A stretch of DNA of 64,000 bases. It comes from Lewinellaceae bacterium. GTDB lineage: Bacteria; Bacteroidota; Bacteroidia; Chitinophagales; Saprospiraceae. A model generated the notes under the pieces. The model was not told where the DNA came from and did no database searches. It saw only the letters and a program-made list of their open reading frames with translations. Shown here piece by piece: positions 10,301-18,980 of the stretch. A program made the translations under genes and the position numbers. The DNA lies in the NCBI GenBank assembly GCA_020636135.1, contig JACJYK010000001.1:1226501-1290500 (forward strand), in the 5' to 3' direction. How positions within the stretch are numbered: the first letter of the stretch is position 1; every line of letters begins with the position of its first letter.

Positions 10301-10577
10301 GGAAAAATGTTCTTTCTGTGTACAGCGAATCCAGGAAGGTAAACTAAATGCCAAAAAAGAAGATCGCCGCCTGCTTGACCGCGATGTTCGCCCGGCATGC
10401 CAGACGGCCTGCCCGACCGGAGCCATCACCTTTGGTGACCAGAATAATCCGGAAGGTGAATTGACCGGAAAGTTCAAGTCACCGCTGAATTACATTGTAT
10501 TGGAAGAGACCAACGTACGGTCCAGTGTAAATTATACTGTTAAGGTGAACAATGCCAATGAGGCACTGGACGCCTGA
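7380..10577 (+). CDS. actB: Alternative complex III iron-sulfur subunit ActB
   Basis: 1065 residues, a fusion of a molybdopterin-oxidoreductase-like domain (about 80-780) and a ferredoxin-like domain (about 800-1040). The first part resembles a fused enzyme core but in ACIII binds no molybdenum cofactor. The C-terminal part has the cysteine clusters for three [4Fe-4S] and one [3Fe-4S] centre: CIGCGACTVAC near 823, CQHCDNAPCENVC near 879, CVGTRYCANNC near 910, CSFC near 978 and CQTACPTGAI near 1006. A twin-arginine motif RRDFLKYLGFG at 50-60 is followed by AAAC (Cys70), a plausible lipidated cysteine. It relays electrons from the quinol site in ActC to the hemes of ActA. Confidence 0.95.
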   Translation: MKDNKVAIWIGQKDLNHDPKFLEEAGNEFARIPLDKMAESSSLEHVGATRRDFLKYLGFGLGAATVAAACEIPVRKAIPYVVKPDAIVPGVANYYASSFVKGGDYCAVLVKTREGRPIKIEGNDLSPVTMGGTSARAQATVLELYDVNRIKGPGRISDGDVIDGSWAAIDKEVTGALRPESKVRILSNTILSPALHASIAEFTTAYPNTKLVQYDPVSSAAMLIANEQQFGMKTVPDYHFDGAKVIVGIEADFLGTWISPIEYAKGYVKNRRIEHEEHATMSRHYHVESHMSMTGSNADNRVLVKPSEIGAAIAALYNEIAAQTGGARANAPAGLNEKATAAIKAAAKDLLANKGTSLVVSGSNLVAEQLLINQINLLLGNYGKTITFEHASKQRQGDERDVARLIDEMKGGQVDVLILMGANPSFDLPQAEAFNAALEQVPLRISMNYHVDETTGRCHWAAPDHHILESWGDVEPKSGVYSLMQPTINPLFDTRQAGLSLLTWAKSAKISGGDQPYHDFIQQLWQENMFPHQSEYSVFQAFWDHTLHNGVFSAGGNAEPAYNAVDVSGLQVRKPAGEGMELSLFETVNMGAGQYSNNPWLQEMPDPVSRCVWGNYLSVPVSFDGWKTIEGFAGLKDGDLVNLTSGEATLEVPVIQQFGQMDDTFGIALGYGRTAAGRCGNDIGVNVQSLVQIDNGLFQYYRSGIQVSGKAGREDHFACVQYHHTMGVKTLDKNGEEINADEAALASVSIPFFKKTRRGFQGALTDRSIIHGTHINDLETFLEELHEEREEFQYLNSRSLYPDYSDHYSRGHHWGMHIDLNACIGCGACTVACMSENNVPVVGKHNVARHQEMTWLRIDRYFYGDFENPKTVYQPMMCQHCDNAPCENVCPVDATNHSSEGLNQMIYNRCVGTRYCANNCPYKVRRLNWADYTTADLWPINEHKINEEKVQFYADDLTRMVLNPDVTVRSRGVMEKCSFCVQRIQEGKLNAKKEDRRLLDRDVRPACQTACPTGAITFGDQNNPEGELTGKFKSPLNYIVLEETNVRSSVNYTVKVNNANEALDA

Positions 10578-10615
10578 ATTGAAAGTCAAAATTCAACGAA
10601 ACTAATTCATTAATA

Positions 10616-12028
10616 ATGAGTCATTCTCCTGTTTCACCGATCAGATCTCCATTAGTTGAAGGTCATAAGACCTATCATCAGATCACGGAGGACCTCTCGG
10701 CACCTACCGAGAATAAACCGAATGCGGCCTGGTGGGGTGCCTTTGCAGTCGCTCTGACCTTTCTGACGATTGGAGTTGTTTGCATCATTTTGACCATTTG
10801 GGATGGTATTACAGAATGGAATCTGAACCGGACCATTGGGTGGGGCTGGGACATCACCAACTTTGTATGGTGGATCGGTATCGGTCACGCAGGAACCCTG
10901 ATTTCAGCGATCCTGTTGCTGTTCCGTCAGAAATGGCGTACCGGGGTAAACCGTGCGGCAGAAGCGATGACCATCTTCGCGGTAATGTGTGCGGCATTGT
11001 TTCCGGCCATCCACGTAGGAAGGATCTGGGTAGTATTCTTCTTCTTCCCTTATCCGAATAGCCGGGGACCCTTGTGGCCCAACTTTAACTCACCATTGTT
11101 GTGGGACTTGTTTGCAATCAGTACCTATTTTACCGTATCCCTGTTGTTCTGGTATACCGGTCTGGTACCGGATTTTGCCACTTTGCGGGACCGGTCAAAG
11201 GGGTTACGCCGGAAAATGTACAATTTCGTATCCTTCGGATGGACAGGCTCAGCCAAACACTGGCAGCGGCATGAGTCACTCTCATTGGTTTTGGCAGGGT
11301 TAGCTACACCACTGGTACTTTCGGTACACACCATTGTAAGTTTTGACTTCGCCACCTCGGTGATTCCGGGATGGCATACGACCATATTCCCTCCTTACTT
11401 CGTGGCAGGGGCTATATTCTCAGGATTCGCAATGGTGCAGACACTGATGGTCATCACGCGTAAAGTGCTGAACCTGAAGGAATATATTACTCTGGAGCAC
11501 ATCGAGTCCATGAACAAGGTCATTCTGCTGACGGGTACCATCGTAGGTGTGGCCTATCTGACGGAGTTGTTCATCGCCTGGTACTCCGGGTACATTTACG
11601 AGCAGTTTGCATTCTTCAACCGTGCCCTGGGCCCTTATTGGTGGTCGTATTTTGGTATGATGTTGTGTAATGTGATATCACCCCAGTTATTCTGGTCAAA
11701 GAAGATCCGCCGCAGTGTATGGTGGACCTTCTTCATGTCCATATTTGTGAATATTGGTATGTGGTTTGAGCGATTTGTGATTATCGCCACCACATTGGCC
11801 CGTGATTATCTGCCTTCATCCTGGAGTTATTATTCACCTTCATGGGTTGAGATTGGCATCTTCCTGGGAACACTGGGTATCTTCTTTACCTTCTATCTCC
11901 TCTTTACAAGGTTAGCGCCGGTAGTAGCCGTTGCGGAGATTAAACATATCCTGAAGTCGGCTGGCGACCAATACATCGGAAAAGATGCACATCACCATCA
12001 TTCCAAAGAAATAACACAAGAATCCTAA
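10616..12028 (+). CDS. actC: Alternative complex III NrfD-like quinol-binding membrane subunit ActC
   Basis: 470 residues with about ten membrane helices in the NrfD/PsrC fold; it carries the menaquinol oxidation site on the periplasmic side and a possible proton path. Visible NrfD-family stretches include WWIGIGHAGTLISAILLL, FPAIHVGRIW, GLVPDFATLRDRS and SVHTIVSFDFA. The C-terminus is a soluble tail ending in a His cluster (DAHHHHSKE). It follows actB by 38 bases and precedes actD by 20, in the conserved act order. The related subunit ActF is encoded three genes downstream. Confidence 0.95.
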   Translation: MSHSPVSPIRSPLVEGHKTYHQITEDLSAPTENKPNAAWWGAFAVALTFLTIGVVCIILTIWDGITEWNLNRTIGWGWDITNFVWWIGIGHAGTLISAILLLFRQKWRTGVNRAAEAMTIFAVMCAALFPAIHVGRIWVVFFFFPYPNSRGPLWPNFNSPLLWDLFAISTYFTVSLLFWYTGLVPDFATLRDRSKGLRRKMYNFVSFGWTGSAKHWQRHESLSLVLAGLATPLVLSVHTIVSFDFATSVIPGWHTTIFPPYFVAGAIFSGFAMVQTLMVITRKVLNLKEYITLEHIESMNKVILLTGTIVGVAYLTELFIAWYSGYIYEQFAFFNRALGPYWWSYFGMMLCNVISPQLFWSKKIRRSVWWTFFMSIFVNIGMWFERFVIIATTLARDYLPSSWSYYSPSWVEIGIFLGTLGIFFTFYLLFTRLAPVVAVAEIKHILKSAGDQYIGKDAHHHHSKEITQES

Positions 12029-12048
12029 TCATCACATATAGCTGAGCA

Positions 12049-12576
12049 ATGGCAAACCATAAAGACGTTTTATTCGGATTGTATTCAGATGAAGAAGTAC
12101 TGCTTAAAGCTGTACGGAAGGCCAAGGCTGCTCATCTGGACATCATGGATGTCTTCACTCCATTTCCGGTACATGGCCTGGATGAGGCATTGGACTTAAA
12201 AGAGTCAAGACTGCATATTGTAGGTTTCATTTTTGGTCTGATCGGATCGCTTACGGCTTTTCTGGGGATGACATGGATCTTCACGGATGACTGGCCTATC
12301 ATCATTGGTGGTAAACCTTACTGGTCGGTACCAGCATTTATCCCCATCACCTTTGAGCTTACCGTATTATTTGCCTCTATTGGCATGGTGGTCGTCTTTT
12401 ATGTGATTGGCGGACTGGGACCAGGTGTGACGAATCCGACACTGGATGACCGGATTACTGATGACAAATTCTGTATAGCTTTTGACCAGCACGGCTTGAG
12501 TGATAAGGATATTGATAAAGTGAAATCTTTCCTCAAAGACAGCGGAGCGGAAGAAATCCATACAAAAACCATCTAA
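12049..12576 (+). CDS. actD: Alternative complex III subunit ActD (DUF3341)
   Basis: 175 residues. DUF3341 family: a cytosolic N-terminal domain containing MDVFTPFPVHGLDEAL near residues 37-52, two membrane helices (about 62-82 and 100-125), and a C-terminal cytosolic tail with the SFLKDSGAEEI helix. In the known ACIII structures ActD braces ActC and ActF on the cytoplasmic side and has no redox cofactor. Spacing (20 bases before, 9 after) and gene order match ACIII operons. Confidence 0.93.
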   Translation: MANHKDVLFGLYSDEEVLLKAVRKAKAAHLDIMDVFTPFPVHGLDEALDLKESRLHIVGFIFGLIGSLTAFLGMTWIFTDDWPIIIGGKPYWSVPAFIPITFELTVLFASIGMVVVFYVIGGLGPGVTNPTLDDRITDDKFCIAFDQHGLSDKDIDKVKSFLKDSGAEEIHTKTI

Positions 12577-12585
12577 GCAACGAAA

Positions 12586-13386
12586 ATGATGCGATCAATA
12601 AAATATGGCGTATTTGTTTTGGGATTGGTCGTCCTGGTATACGCCTGTTCACCAGCGAAGGGCAACCGTACCGGGCATGAATTCATGCCGGATATGGTGC
12701 ACTCAACTGCTTATGAAGCAAACGTCCTGAATTACTATTATTACAATACCTGGGGGACTATCCAGGAATTGAAGTCGTATGCCACTCCACGCCTTCCGGT
12801 GAAAGGAACCATCGCCAGAGGTTTTGAAGGGGGCGGAGTCGAACCGGGTAATATCAGCATTCCTATGAATGGAGCGGTGCCCTTTTATTACGGACCAAGT
12901 GAAGAAGAACGAACACGTGCCATGGCCGAGATCGTTCAGAATCCTTTTCCGATCACTGCCAAGGGGCTGGCCGAAGGTAAGAACCTCTACACCATCTATT
13001 GTGGTATCTGTCATGGAGATAAAGGAGACGGCCTGGGCTATCTGGTTCGTGATGATGGCGGGAAATATCCTGCACAACCGGCTATATTCACCAGTGATGA
13101 CTTCTTGAATGCATCGAATGGACGCTACTATTATGCCATCATGTATGGTAAAAACGTCATGGGATCCTATGAGGATAAATTGTCGTACGAGGAGCGCTGG
13201 CAGGTGATCCATTACATTCGCTCGCTGCAGGCTGCGAAAAATGGTACGGTTTATAATGAAGACGCAAATACCTTTAATACCGTAGATATCCCTGGTGCGC
13301 AGTGGAAATCTGACGAGGATAACATGCCTGCCGAACCTGCCGGTATGCACGAAGAAATGTCAACGGAAAGTCATTCAGAGCACTAA
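12586..13386 (+). CDS. actE: Alternative complex III monoheme cytochrome c subunit ActE
   Basis: 266 residues. The N-terminus is a lipoprotein signal: hydrophobic VFVLGLVVLVYAC with the lipobox Cys near residue 21, so the mature protein is anchored to the membrane through lipid. One heme site, CGICH, lies near residues 142-146 in a class I cytochrome c domain (GLAEGKNLYTIYCGICHGD), with YAIMYGKNVMGSY supplying the likely axial Met. The start codon is doubled (ATGATG). ActE accepts electrons from ActA and is a natural exit point toward the CuA centre of the oxidase encoded downstream. Confidence 0.94.
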   Translation: MMRSIKYGVFVLGLVVLVYACSPAKGNRTGHEFMPDMVHSTAYEANVLNYYYYNTWGTIQELKSYATPRLPVKGTIARGFEGGGVEPGNISIPMNGAVPFYYGPSEEERTRAMAEIVQNPFPITAKGLAEGKNLYTIYCGICHGDKGDGLGYLVRDDGGKYPAQPAIFTSDDFLNASNGRYYYAIMYGKNVMGSYEDKLSYEERWQVIHYIRSLQAAKNGTVYNEDANTFNTVDIPGAQWKSDEDNMPAEPAGMHEEMSTESHSEH

Positions 13387-13405
13387 TCATTTGGAAAACA
13401 AGAGT

Positions 13406-14647
13406 ATGAATACCTTTACTTTTGAACGGAGCCAGCGCATGTTTTTAGGAATCCTGATGGGAATAGGAATTCTAAGCGCTATCATTCTATTGTTACAGCA
13501 CGATCCTCTGAAAGCTCGCTTTTGGTCGGACTTTCTGCATAACTCAGTGTTTTTTTCCGGCATAGCGGTCATGGCACTCTTTTTCATGGGTGCCAGTATT
13601 ACAGCAATGGCGGGCTGGTACACGGTGTTTAAACGTGTCTGGGAAGCTTTCAGTCTGTTTTTGATCGTCGGGATAATCCTTATGATCATTCTGGGACTGG
13701 GAAATTACCTCGGATTACACCATCTGTACCACTGGAATGATCCAGAATCTGTCGCGGATGATGTCCTGCTAAAAGGCAAGTCACATTTTTTAAATAAAGG
13801 ATGGTATTTGATAGGCACCATAGTCATCATGGGAGCATGGATCTATTTTGCCCGCAAGATCCGCACCTTGTCGCTGGAAGAAGATCAGAATCCTGGTCCG
13901 GACTTTGAAAAACACCGTAAAATGCGGGTTTGGGCTGCGGCCGTTCTTCCCTTCATTGGCTTTTCCAGTGCTGCGGTCATTTGGCTCTGGGTGATGTCGG
14001 TGGATCCACACTGGTATTCTACACTGTTTGCATGGTATAGTGCGGCCAGCTGGTTCGTAGCAATGATCGCTATGACTATCATGATCATGGGCTACCTGCA
14101 ATCCAAGGGCTATTTCCCGGAATTTAACCGGGACCACCTGCACGATCTTGGCAAATTTTTATTTGCATTCAGCATTTTCTGGACCTATCTCTGGTTCTCT
14201 CAGTTCATGTTGATCTGGTATGGCAACGTAGGGGAGGAGACCACCTATTTCTTCACACGCCGGGATCATTATCCCGTTTTGTTCTATGGAAACCTGGTGA
14301 TCAATTTTGTACTTCCCTTCCTGATCCTGTTGCGCAATGACACCAAACGGAAGTTGGGTACCATGTTCTTCGTTTCCGGTCTGGTCTTTTTTGGCCACTG
14401 GATCGATTATTTCCTGATGATTAAACCAGGGGTGCTCCACACGACACAAACGCTGAGTGCGGCAGGGGATGACCACGGATCACATGCCATTGCTGCCGGA
14501 TTTGGAATCCCGGGATTTTTGGAGATCGGAATGATGTTAGGCTTCTTAGGCCTGTTTATCTATATGGTTTTCTGGCAATTGAGCAAGGCATCACTGATAC
14601 CGAAAAACGATCCGTATTTAGCTGAAAGCTTACACCATCATGTGTAA
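13406..14647 (+). CDS. actF: Alternative complex III quinol-binding-type membrane subunit ActF
   Basis: 413 residues from the ATG at 13406. I chose this over an upstream in-frame start because that would overlap actE by about 90 bases and add a hydrophilic tail unlike the family. About ten membrane helices, homologous to ActC, with WIYFARKIRTLS, LWVMSVDPHWYSTLFAWYSAAS, FWTYLWFSQFMLIWYGNVGEE and GNLVINFVLPFLILLRNDTKR typical of ActF. In ACIII structures ActF pairs with ActC in the membrane and forms part of the interface with the oxidase. It ends the act part of the operon, 39 bases before coxB. Confidence 0.94.
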   Translation: MNTFTFERSQRMFLGILMGIGILSAIILLLQHDPLKARFWSDFLHNSVFFSGIAVMALFFMGASITAMAGWYTVFKRVWEAFSLFLIVGIILMIILGLGNYLGLHHLYHWNDPESVADDVLLKGKSHFLNKGWYLIGTIVIMGAWIYFARKIRTLSLEEDQNPGPDFEKHRKMRVWAAAVLPFIGFSSAAVIWLWVMSVDPHWYSTLFAWYSAASWFVAMIAMTIMIMGYLQSKGYFPEFNRDHLHDLGKFLFAFSIFWTYLWFSQFMLIWYGNVGEETTYFFTRRDHYPVLFYGNLVINFVLPFLILLRNDTKRKLGTMFFVSGLVFFGHWIDYFLMIKPGVLHTTQTLSAAGDDHGSHAIAAGFGIPGFLEIGMMLGFLGLFIYMVFWQLSKASLIPKNDPYLAESLHHHV

Positions 14648-14686
14648 ATCATTAAATCGAAATTGTAAACATTAATAGCGCGTAAT

Positions 14687-16183
14687 ATGTCGACTCCGCT
14701 GATCATTGTTTTGATTGCCATCATGGTTATGGTACTGATCGTTCAGATCGCAAGGCTTACCGAACTTTCGGGAATCCTGCGAGGAGAAGAGGAAACAGAA
14801 GTTCGTGATAACCGGGTCCAGGCCAAATGGTTATTGATATTTATGATCCTGTTTCTGGTCTTTTGTGTATGGTCCGCGTACCATTATAAAGATTTTATGC
14901 TCGGTTACGGGCCACTCAAGGCTTCCAGTATACACGGAAAGGAGCTGGATGACATGTTCAACATAACTTTGTTTTTCACTGGTATTGTATTCATTGCCAC
15001 CCAGATAGCATTGTTCTGGTTTAGCTTCCGTTATCGCGGAGAAAAAGGAAGGAAATCAATCTTCCTGCCTCATAACAACACCCTGGAGATCTGGTGGTCG
15101 GTGATACCCGCCCTGGTTATGTGTGGTCTGGTCGCAAAAGGATTGGTTGCCTGGAACAATGTGATGTCAGATGTCAATGAGGACGAAGAAGCCATAGAAA
15201 TTGAAGCTACCGGGGTTCAGTTTAACTGGATCCTACGCTATCCCGGACCGGATGGAGCACTTGGTACCCGGGATTACCATAAAATTACTGCTGCCAACCC
15301 GCTGGGCCAGGATTATACCGATGATAAGAACCTCGATGATTTCCTGCCCGATGAGATTGTATTACCGGTAAACCACAAAGTACGGGTCCGGATTACCGCC
15401 CGGGATGTATTACACGACTTTTATCTTCCCCATTTCAGGGTTAAAATGGACGCCATACCCGGTATACCGACGTTCTTTGTCTTTACGCCTAAAGAAACGA
15501 CGCAGGAGTTCCGGGATCGTCTTCGTGCCAGTGGAAAATATGATTTCCCTTACGATGAGACCGATCCTTCTCTGGGGCCCTACTGGAAGAATGTGAATTT
15601 TGAATTGGCTTGTGCGGAATTGTGTGGTAAAGGGCACTTCTCCATGCGCCGTACAGTCCGCATCGTATCAGAGGCCGAATACGAATCATGGCTGCAGACA
15701 CAGAAATCCTATTATTTGAATAGCATCCGTAACTCGGATGACGATCCGTATAAAGGACAGTTGTTGAATGTGGATGTTGCCAGCAGGAAAGCAGAGTTTA
15801 TGGATGCTTTTGCCAAGGCAGATACAGCGGCTTCTGCAGCTGCCCGGATCGTGCGGCTGAATTATGTACATTTTGAAACAGGTTCCGCAACGTTGACGGC
15901 ATTGTCCCGTTATGAATTGTCTAACCTGATCGATGTATTGAACGATCATCCGGATCTGCGCATAGAACTGGCAGGCCATACCGATAATACCGGTGACGCC
16001 GCTGCCAATCAGGAATTGTCCAAAAACCGGGCAGAAGCCGTACGCGATTACCTTATACAGCATGGTATCAATGAAGGCCGGCTGACTGCGGTAGGCTACG
16101 GTCAGAACCGTCCGGTGGATACCAACGATACTGAAGAAGGAAGACAAAATAATCGCAGAACCGAATTCCAAATCTTAAATTAA
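14687..16183 (+). CDS. coxB: Cytochrome c oxidase subunit II fused to an OmpA-type peptidoglycan-binding domain
   Basis: 498 residues, against roughly 250-350 for ordinary subunit II. Four hydrophobic segments (about 4-22, 48-65, 91-112 and 136-155) give an extra N-terminal anchor before the two usual ones. The periplasmic cupredoxin domain keeps the CuA ligands: H243, then C309, E311, C313, H317 and M320 in CAELCGKGHFSM. A linker (about 340-390) leads to an OmpA C-terminal domain (about 392-497): VHFETGSATLT, GHTDNTG with D433, and NQELSKNRAEAV with R448, the two residues that grip diaminopimelate in OmpA and Pal. The frame is continuous, with no stop or shift, and coxA starts 16 bases later. 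It receives electrons from ACIII cytochromes and probably also binds peptidoglycan. Confidence 0.93.
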   Translation: MSTPLIIVLIAIMVMVLIVQIARLTELSGILRGEEETEVRDNRVQAKWLLIFMILFLVFCVWSAYHYKDFMLGYGPLKASSIHGKELDDMFNITLFFTGIVFIATQIALFWFSFRYRGEKGRKSIFLPHNNTLEIWWSVIPALVMCGLVAKGLVAWNNVMSDVNEDEEAIEIEATGVQFNWILRYPGPDGALGTRDYHKITAANPLGQDYTDDKNLDDFLPDEIVLPVNHKVRVRITARDVLHDFYLPHFRVKMDAIPGIPTFFVFTPKETTQEFRDRLRASGKYDFPYDETDPSLGPYWKNVNFELACAELCGKGHFSMRRTVRIVSEAEYESWLQTQKSYYLNSIRNSDDDPYKGQLLNVDVASRKAEFMDAFAKADTAASAAARIVRLNYVHFETGSATLTALSRYELSNLIDVLNDHPDLRIELAGHTDNTGDAAANQELSKNRAEAVRDYLIQHGINEGRLTAVGYGQNRPVDTNDTEEGRQNNRRTEFQILN

Positions 16184-16199
16184 TCGAAAAATCAAGCAT

Positions 16200-18044
16200 A
16201 TGGCTGAGGTAATAAAGTATGAGCCTGAAGTGTTGATCGAGGAGCAAGGATTTGATGACCATTTCCATGAACACCACCATGGAGATAAGTATCAGTCCAA
16301 CTTCATTACAACCTATATATTTAGCCAGGACCATAAGATCATCGCCCGACAGTTTTTGATCACGGGTATTTTCTGGGCGATCATTGGAGCTGCTATGTCG
16401 GTTATCTTCCGGCTTCAGCTGGGTTTTCCGGAAGAGAGCATGGCGTGGTTGAAACCTATACTTGGGCAGTGGATCACCATCGGTGATGATGGAGTCGGTC
16501 ATTTATCGCAGGACTTTTATTATGCATTGGTTACCATGCATGGTACGATCATCGTATTCTTCGTGCTGACGGCAGGACTGAGTGGGACCTTCTCCAATTT
16601 GCTCATTCCTCTGCAGATTGGAGCCCGCGATATGGCCTCTCCCTTCCTCAACATGCTTTCTTATTGGTTTTTCTTCCTGGCCAGTGTGGTTATGTTCCTG
16701 TCATTATTTGTAAGTACAGGGCCCTTTGCCGGAGGATGGACTGCATATCCCCCGCTCTCGGCGCTTCCACAGGCATCATCAGGATCAGGCACCGGTATGA
16801 CCCTGTGGTTGGTCAGCTTGGTTTTCTTTGTCGTCTCGGTTTTGTTGGGAGGTATTAACTACATCACTACCGTATTGAACCTGCGTACCAAAGGGATGAG
16901 CTTATGGCGGATGCCCCTGACGATCTGGGCGTTTCTGGTTACAGCCATTATCGGTCTGTTGTCATTCCCGGTATTGGTTTCCGGATTTTTGTTGTTGATG
17001 TTTGACCGGATTTTAGGGACCAGCTTCTATCTGAGTGATATCTACATCGCAGGACAGGCACTTGATCATTCCGGTGGTAGCCCCATCCTGTATCAGCACT
17101 TGTTCTGGTTCCTTGGACACCCTGAGGTTTATATTATCATCCTGCCGGCTATGGGTATCGTTTCCGAAGTCATGTCGGTCCATGCCCGCAAACCCATCTT
17201 TGGATACCGGGCGATGGTCCTTTCGATATTGGCGATTGCCTTTTTATCCTTCATTGTTTGGGCACACCATATGTTTATGGCCGGAGTTAATCCGTTCATT
17301 TCCAATTTCTTTGTACTCTTTACCCTGATCATTGCCGTTCCTTCGGCGGTGAAGGTATTCAACTGGATAGCCACACTTTACGGAGGGAACCTCCGGTTGA
17401 ATACGCCTATGTTGTATTCCATTGGCTTTGTATCCATGTTTATATCCGGCGGATTGACCGGTATCTACCTGGGTAACTCAGCGATCGATATTCAGATGCA
17501 CGATACTTATTTTGTAGTTGCACACTTCCACATCGTAATGGGTGTTGCTGCATTCTTCGGAATGTTTGCCGGGATCTATCACTGGTTCCCTAAAATGTTT
17601 GGCCGATTTATGAATGAAACCCTGGGTAAGGTCCATTTCTGGGTTACCATGATTGGCGCTTATGCCATATTCTGGCCCATGCATTACATAGGAATGGCCG
17701 GTGTACCCCGGAGATACTACAGTTTCGACCAGTTTGATGCTTTCCGTCATTTTGCGTCGATGAACAAATTCATAACCATTGCAGCAATCATCGTGTTCTT
17801 TACCCAGCTGCTCTTTGTATTCAACTTCTTCTACTCCATTTGGAAAGGGAAGAAAGTAAAAACGAAAAACCCCTGGGGTGCCAACACCCTGGAATGGACT
17901 ACACCTATCCATCCGCCGCATGGCAACTGGCCGGGTAAAATTCCTACGGTGCACCGGTGGGCCTACGACTATGGAAAAGACGGAAATGAATTCATTCCTC
18001 AGTATGTTCCGTTGGCTGAGGGAGAAGAAGCGGGTGATCATTAA
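16200..18044 (+). CDS. coxA: Cytochrome c oxidase subunit I
   Basis: 614 residues, twelve expected membrane helices. This is the heme-copper catalytic subunit that reduces oxygen to water and pumps protons. Landmarks: the low-spin heme His in VTMHGTIIVFFVL, the CuB His and cross-linked Tyr in WFLGHPEVYIIILPAMG, the two CuB histidines in IVWAHHMF, and the heme ligands in HDTYFVVAHFHIVMG. The Glu-Val-Tyr after GHPE suggests an A-type oxidase. The N-terminus has a His-rich cytosolic patch (DDHFHEHHHGDK, about 20-31), which is unusual but may be a lineage trait. Confidence 0.97.
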   Translation: MAEVIKYEPEVLIEEQGFDDHFHEHHHGDKYQSNFITTYIFSQDHKIIARQFLITGIFWAIIGAAMSVIFRLQLGFPEESMAWLKPILGQWITIGDDGVGHLSQDFYYALVTMHGTIIVFFVLTAGLSGTFSNLLIPLQIGARDMASPFLNMLSYWFFFLASVVMFLSLFVSTGPFAGGWTAYPPLSALPQASSGSGTGMTLWLVSLVFFVVSVLLGGINYITTVLNLRTKGMSLWRMPLTIWAFLVTAIIGLLSFPVLVSGFLLLMFDRILGTSFYLSDIYIAGQALDHSGGSPILYQHLFWFLGHPEVYIIILPAMGIVSEVMSVHARKPIFGYRAMVLSILAIAFLSFIVWAHHMFMAGVNPFISNFFVLFTLIIAVPSAVKVFNWIATLYGGNLRLNTPMLYSIGFVSMFISGGLTGIYLGNSAIDIQMHDTYFVVAHFHIVMGVAAFFGMFAGIYHWFPKMFGRFMNETLGKVHFWVTMIGAYAIFWPMHYIGMAGVPRRYYSFDQFDAFRHFASMNKFITIAAIIVFFTQLLFVFNFFYSIWKGKKVKTKNPWGANTLEWTTPIHPPHGNWPGKIPTVHRWAYDYGKDGNEFIPQYVPLAEGEEAGDH

Positions 18045-18092
18045 GTGAAGCAATAATAGCAGTAAGCGTTGAAGCAGATCAAAGAACAAAGT

Positions 18093-18980
18093 ATGCCTCT
18101 GGTTGGATCTCTGGAAGTGAAGACATATTCCAAAGTCCAGGATTTGAAATTGCTTTTCAAGTTCAGGCTGACTTTAATGGTCGTATTTACGTCCATCCTG
18201 GGGTATTTGATTGCCTCTGGTGGTAACATCCAGTGGAGTAGTCTGGCCTTGTTATTTATAGGAGGTTTTACCATAACAGCAGCCAGCAATACCCTGAATG
18301 AGGTTTTGGAAAAAGACTTTGACGCATTGATGCAGCGCACGGCCAACCGGCCATTACCGGCAGGCCGTATGTCAATCTCGCAGGCGGTGATCATCGCCGG
18401 CCTCCTTGCTGCAACCGGGATCATTACCCTGGCATTGTTTAATCCACTGACGACACTATTGGGTTCTTTGTCTTTGGTGTTGTATGCATTTGTGTACACG
18501 CCGTTGAAACGAATCACATCATTATCCGTGCTGGTAGGCGCTGTACCGGGAGCCTTGCCTGCATTGATAGGCTACGTGGCTTTTACCGGTACGATAGGCC
18601 CGGTGGCGCTGATATTGTTTACCATCCAGTTTATCTGGCAAATGCCTCATTTCTGGTCGATCGGATGGTTGGGTTTTGAAGACTATCAGGAAGCGGGGTA
18701 TAAGTTGTTACCCAATATGTCCGCCGGTAAAACGGGTGACATTAGCAAATATGCATTTATCTATACCCTGGCGCTGATACCTGTGAGCGCTTTGCCGGGG
18801 TTTCTGGGCTTGTTATCATGGGTTAGCTGCCTGGCGCTTGGCGTGGCGGGATTCTTTTTTATCTGGAAAGCATACCGCTTTTACCGTTCCAATGATAAAG
18901 CAAGTGCAAAAGGGTTGTTGTATGCATCCTTGCTGTACTTGCCCATCACATTTATCGTCGTATTAATTGATTCAATCTGA
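18093..18980 (+). CDS. ctaB: Protoheme IX farnesyltransferase (heme O synthase)
   Basis: 295 residues from the ATG at 18093; a TTG at 18069 would add eight residues. An integral membrane prenyltransferase of the UbiA family that attaches farnesyl to heme b to make heme O for the oxidase. The signature NTLNEVLEKDFDALMQRT, with the Asp-rich metal/diphosphate motif, and NRPLPAGRMS are present, followed by about eight more hydrophobic helices. Its stop overlaps the start of the next gene by one base. Heme A synthase (ctaA), the following enzyme, is not in this window. Confidence 0.95.
   Translation: MPLVGSLEVKTYSKVQDLKLLFKFRLTLMVVFTSILGYLIASGGNIQWSSLALLFIGGFTITAASNTLNEVLEKDFDALMQRTANRPLPAGRMSISQAVIIAGLLAATGIITLALFNPLTTLLGSLSLVLYAFVYTPLKRITSLSVLVGAVPGALPALIGYVAFTGTIGPVALILFTIQFIWQMPHFWSIGWLGFEDYQEAGYKLLPNMSAGKTGDISKYAFIYTLALIPVSALPGFLGLLSWVSCLALGVAGFFFIWKAYRFYRSNDKASAKGLLYASLLYLPITFIVVLIDSI

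Noticed and set aside
7380..10577. A true molybdenum oxidoreductase
   Set aside because: The fusion with four iron-sulfur sites, the gene order and the neighbours identify ActB, whose molybdopterin-like domain binds no cofactor in characterised complexes.
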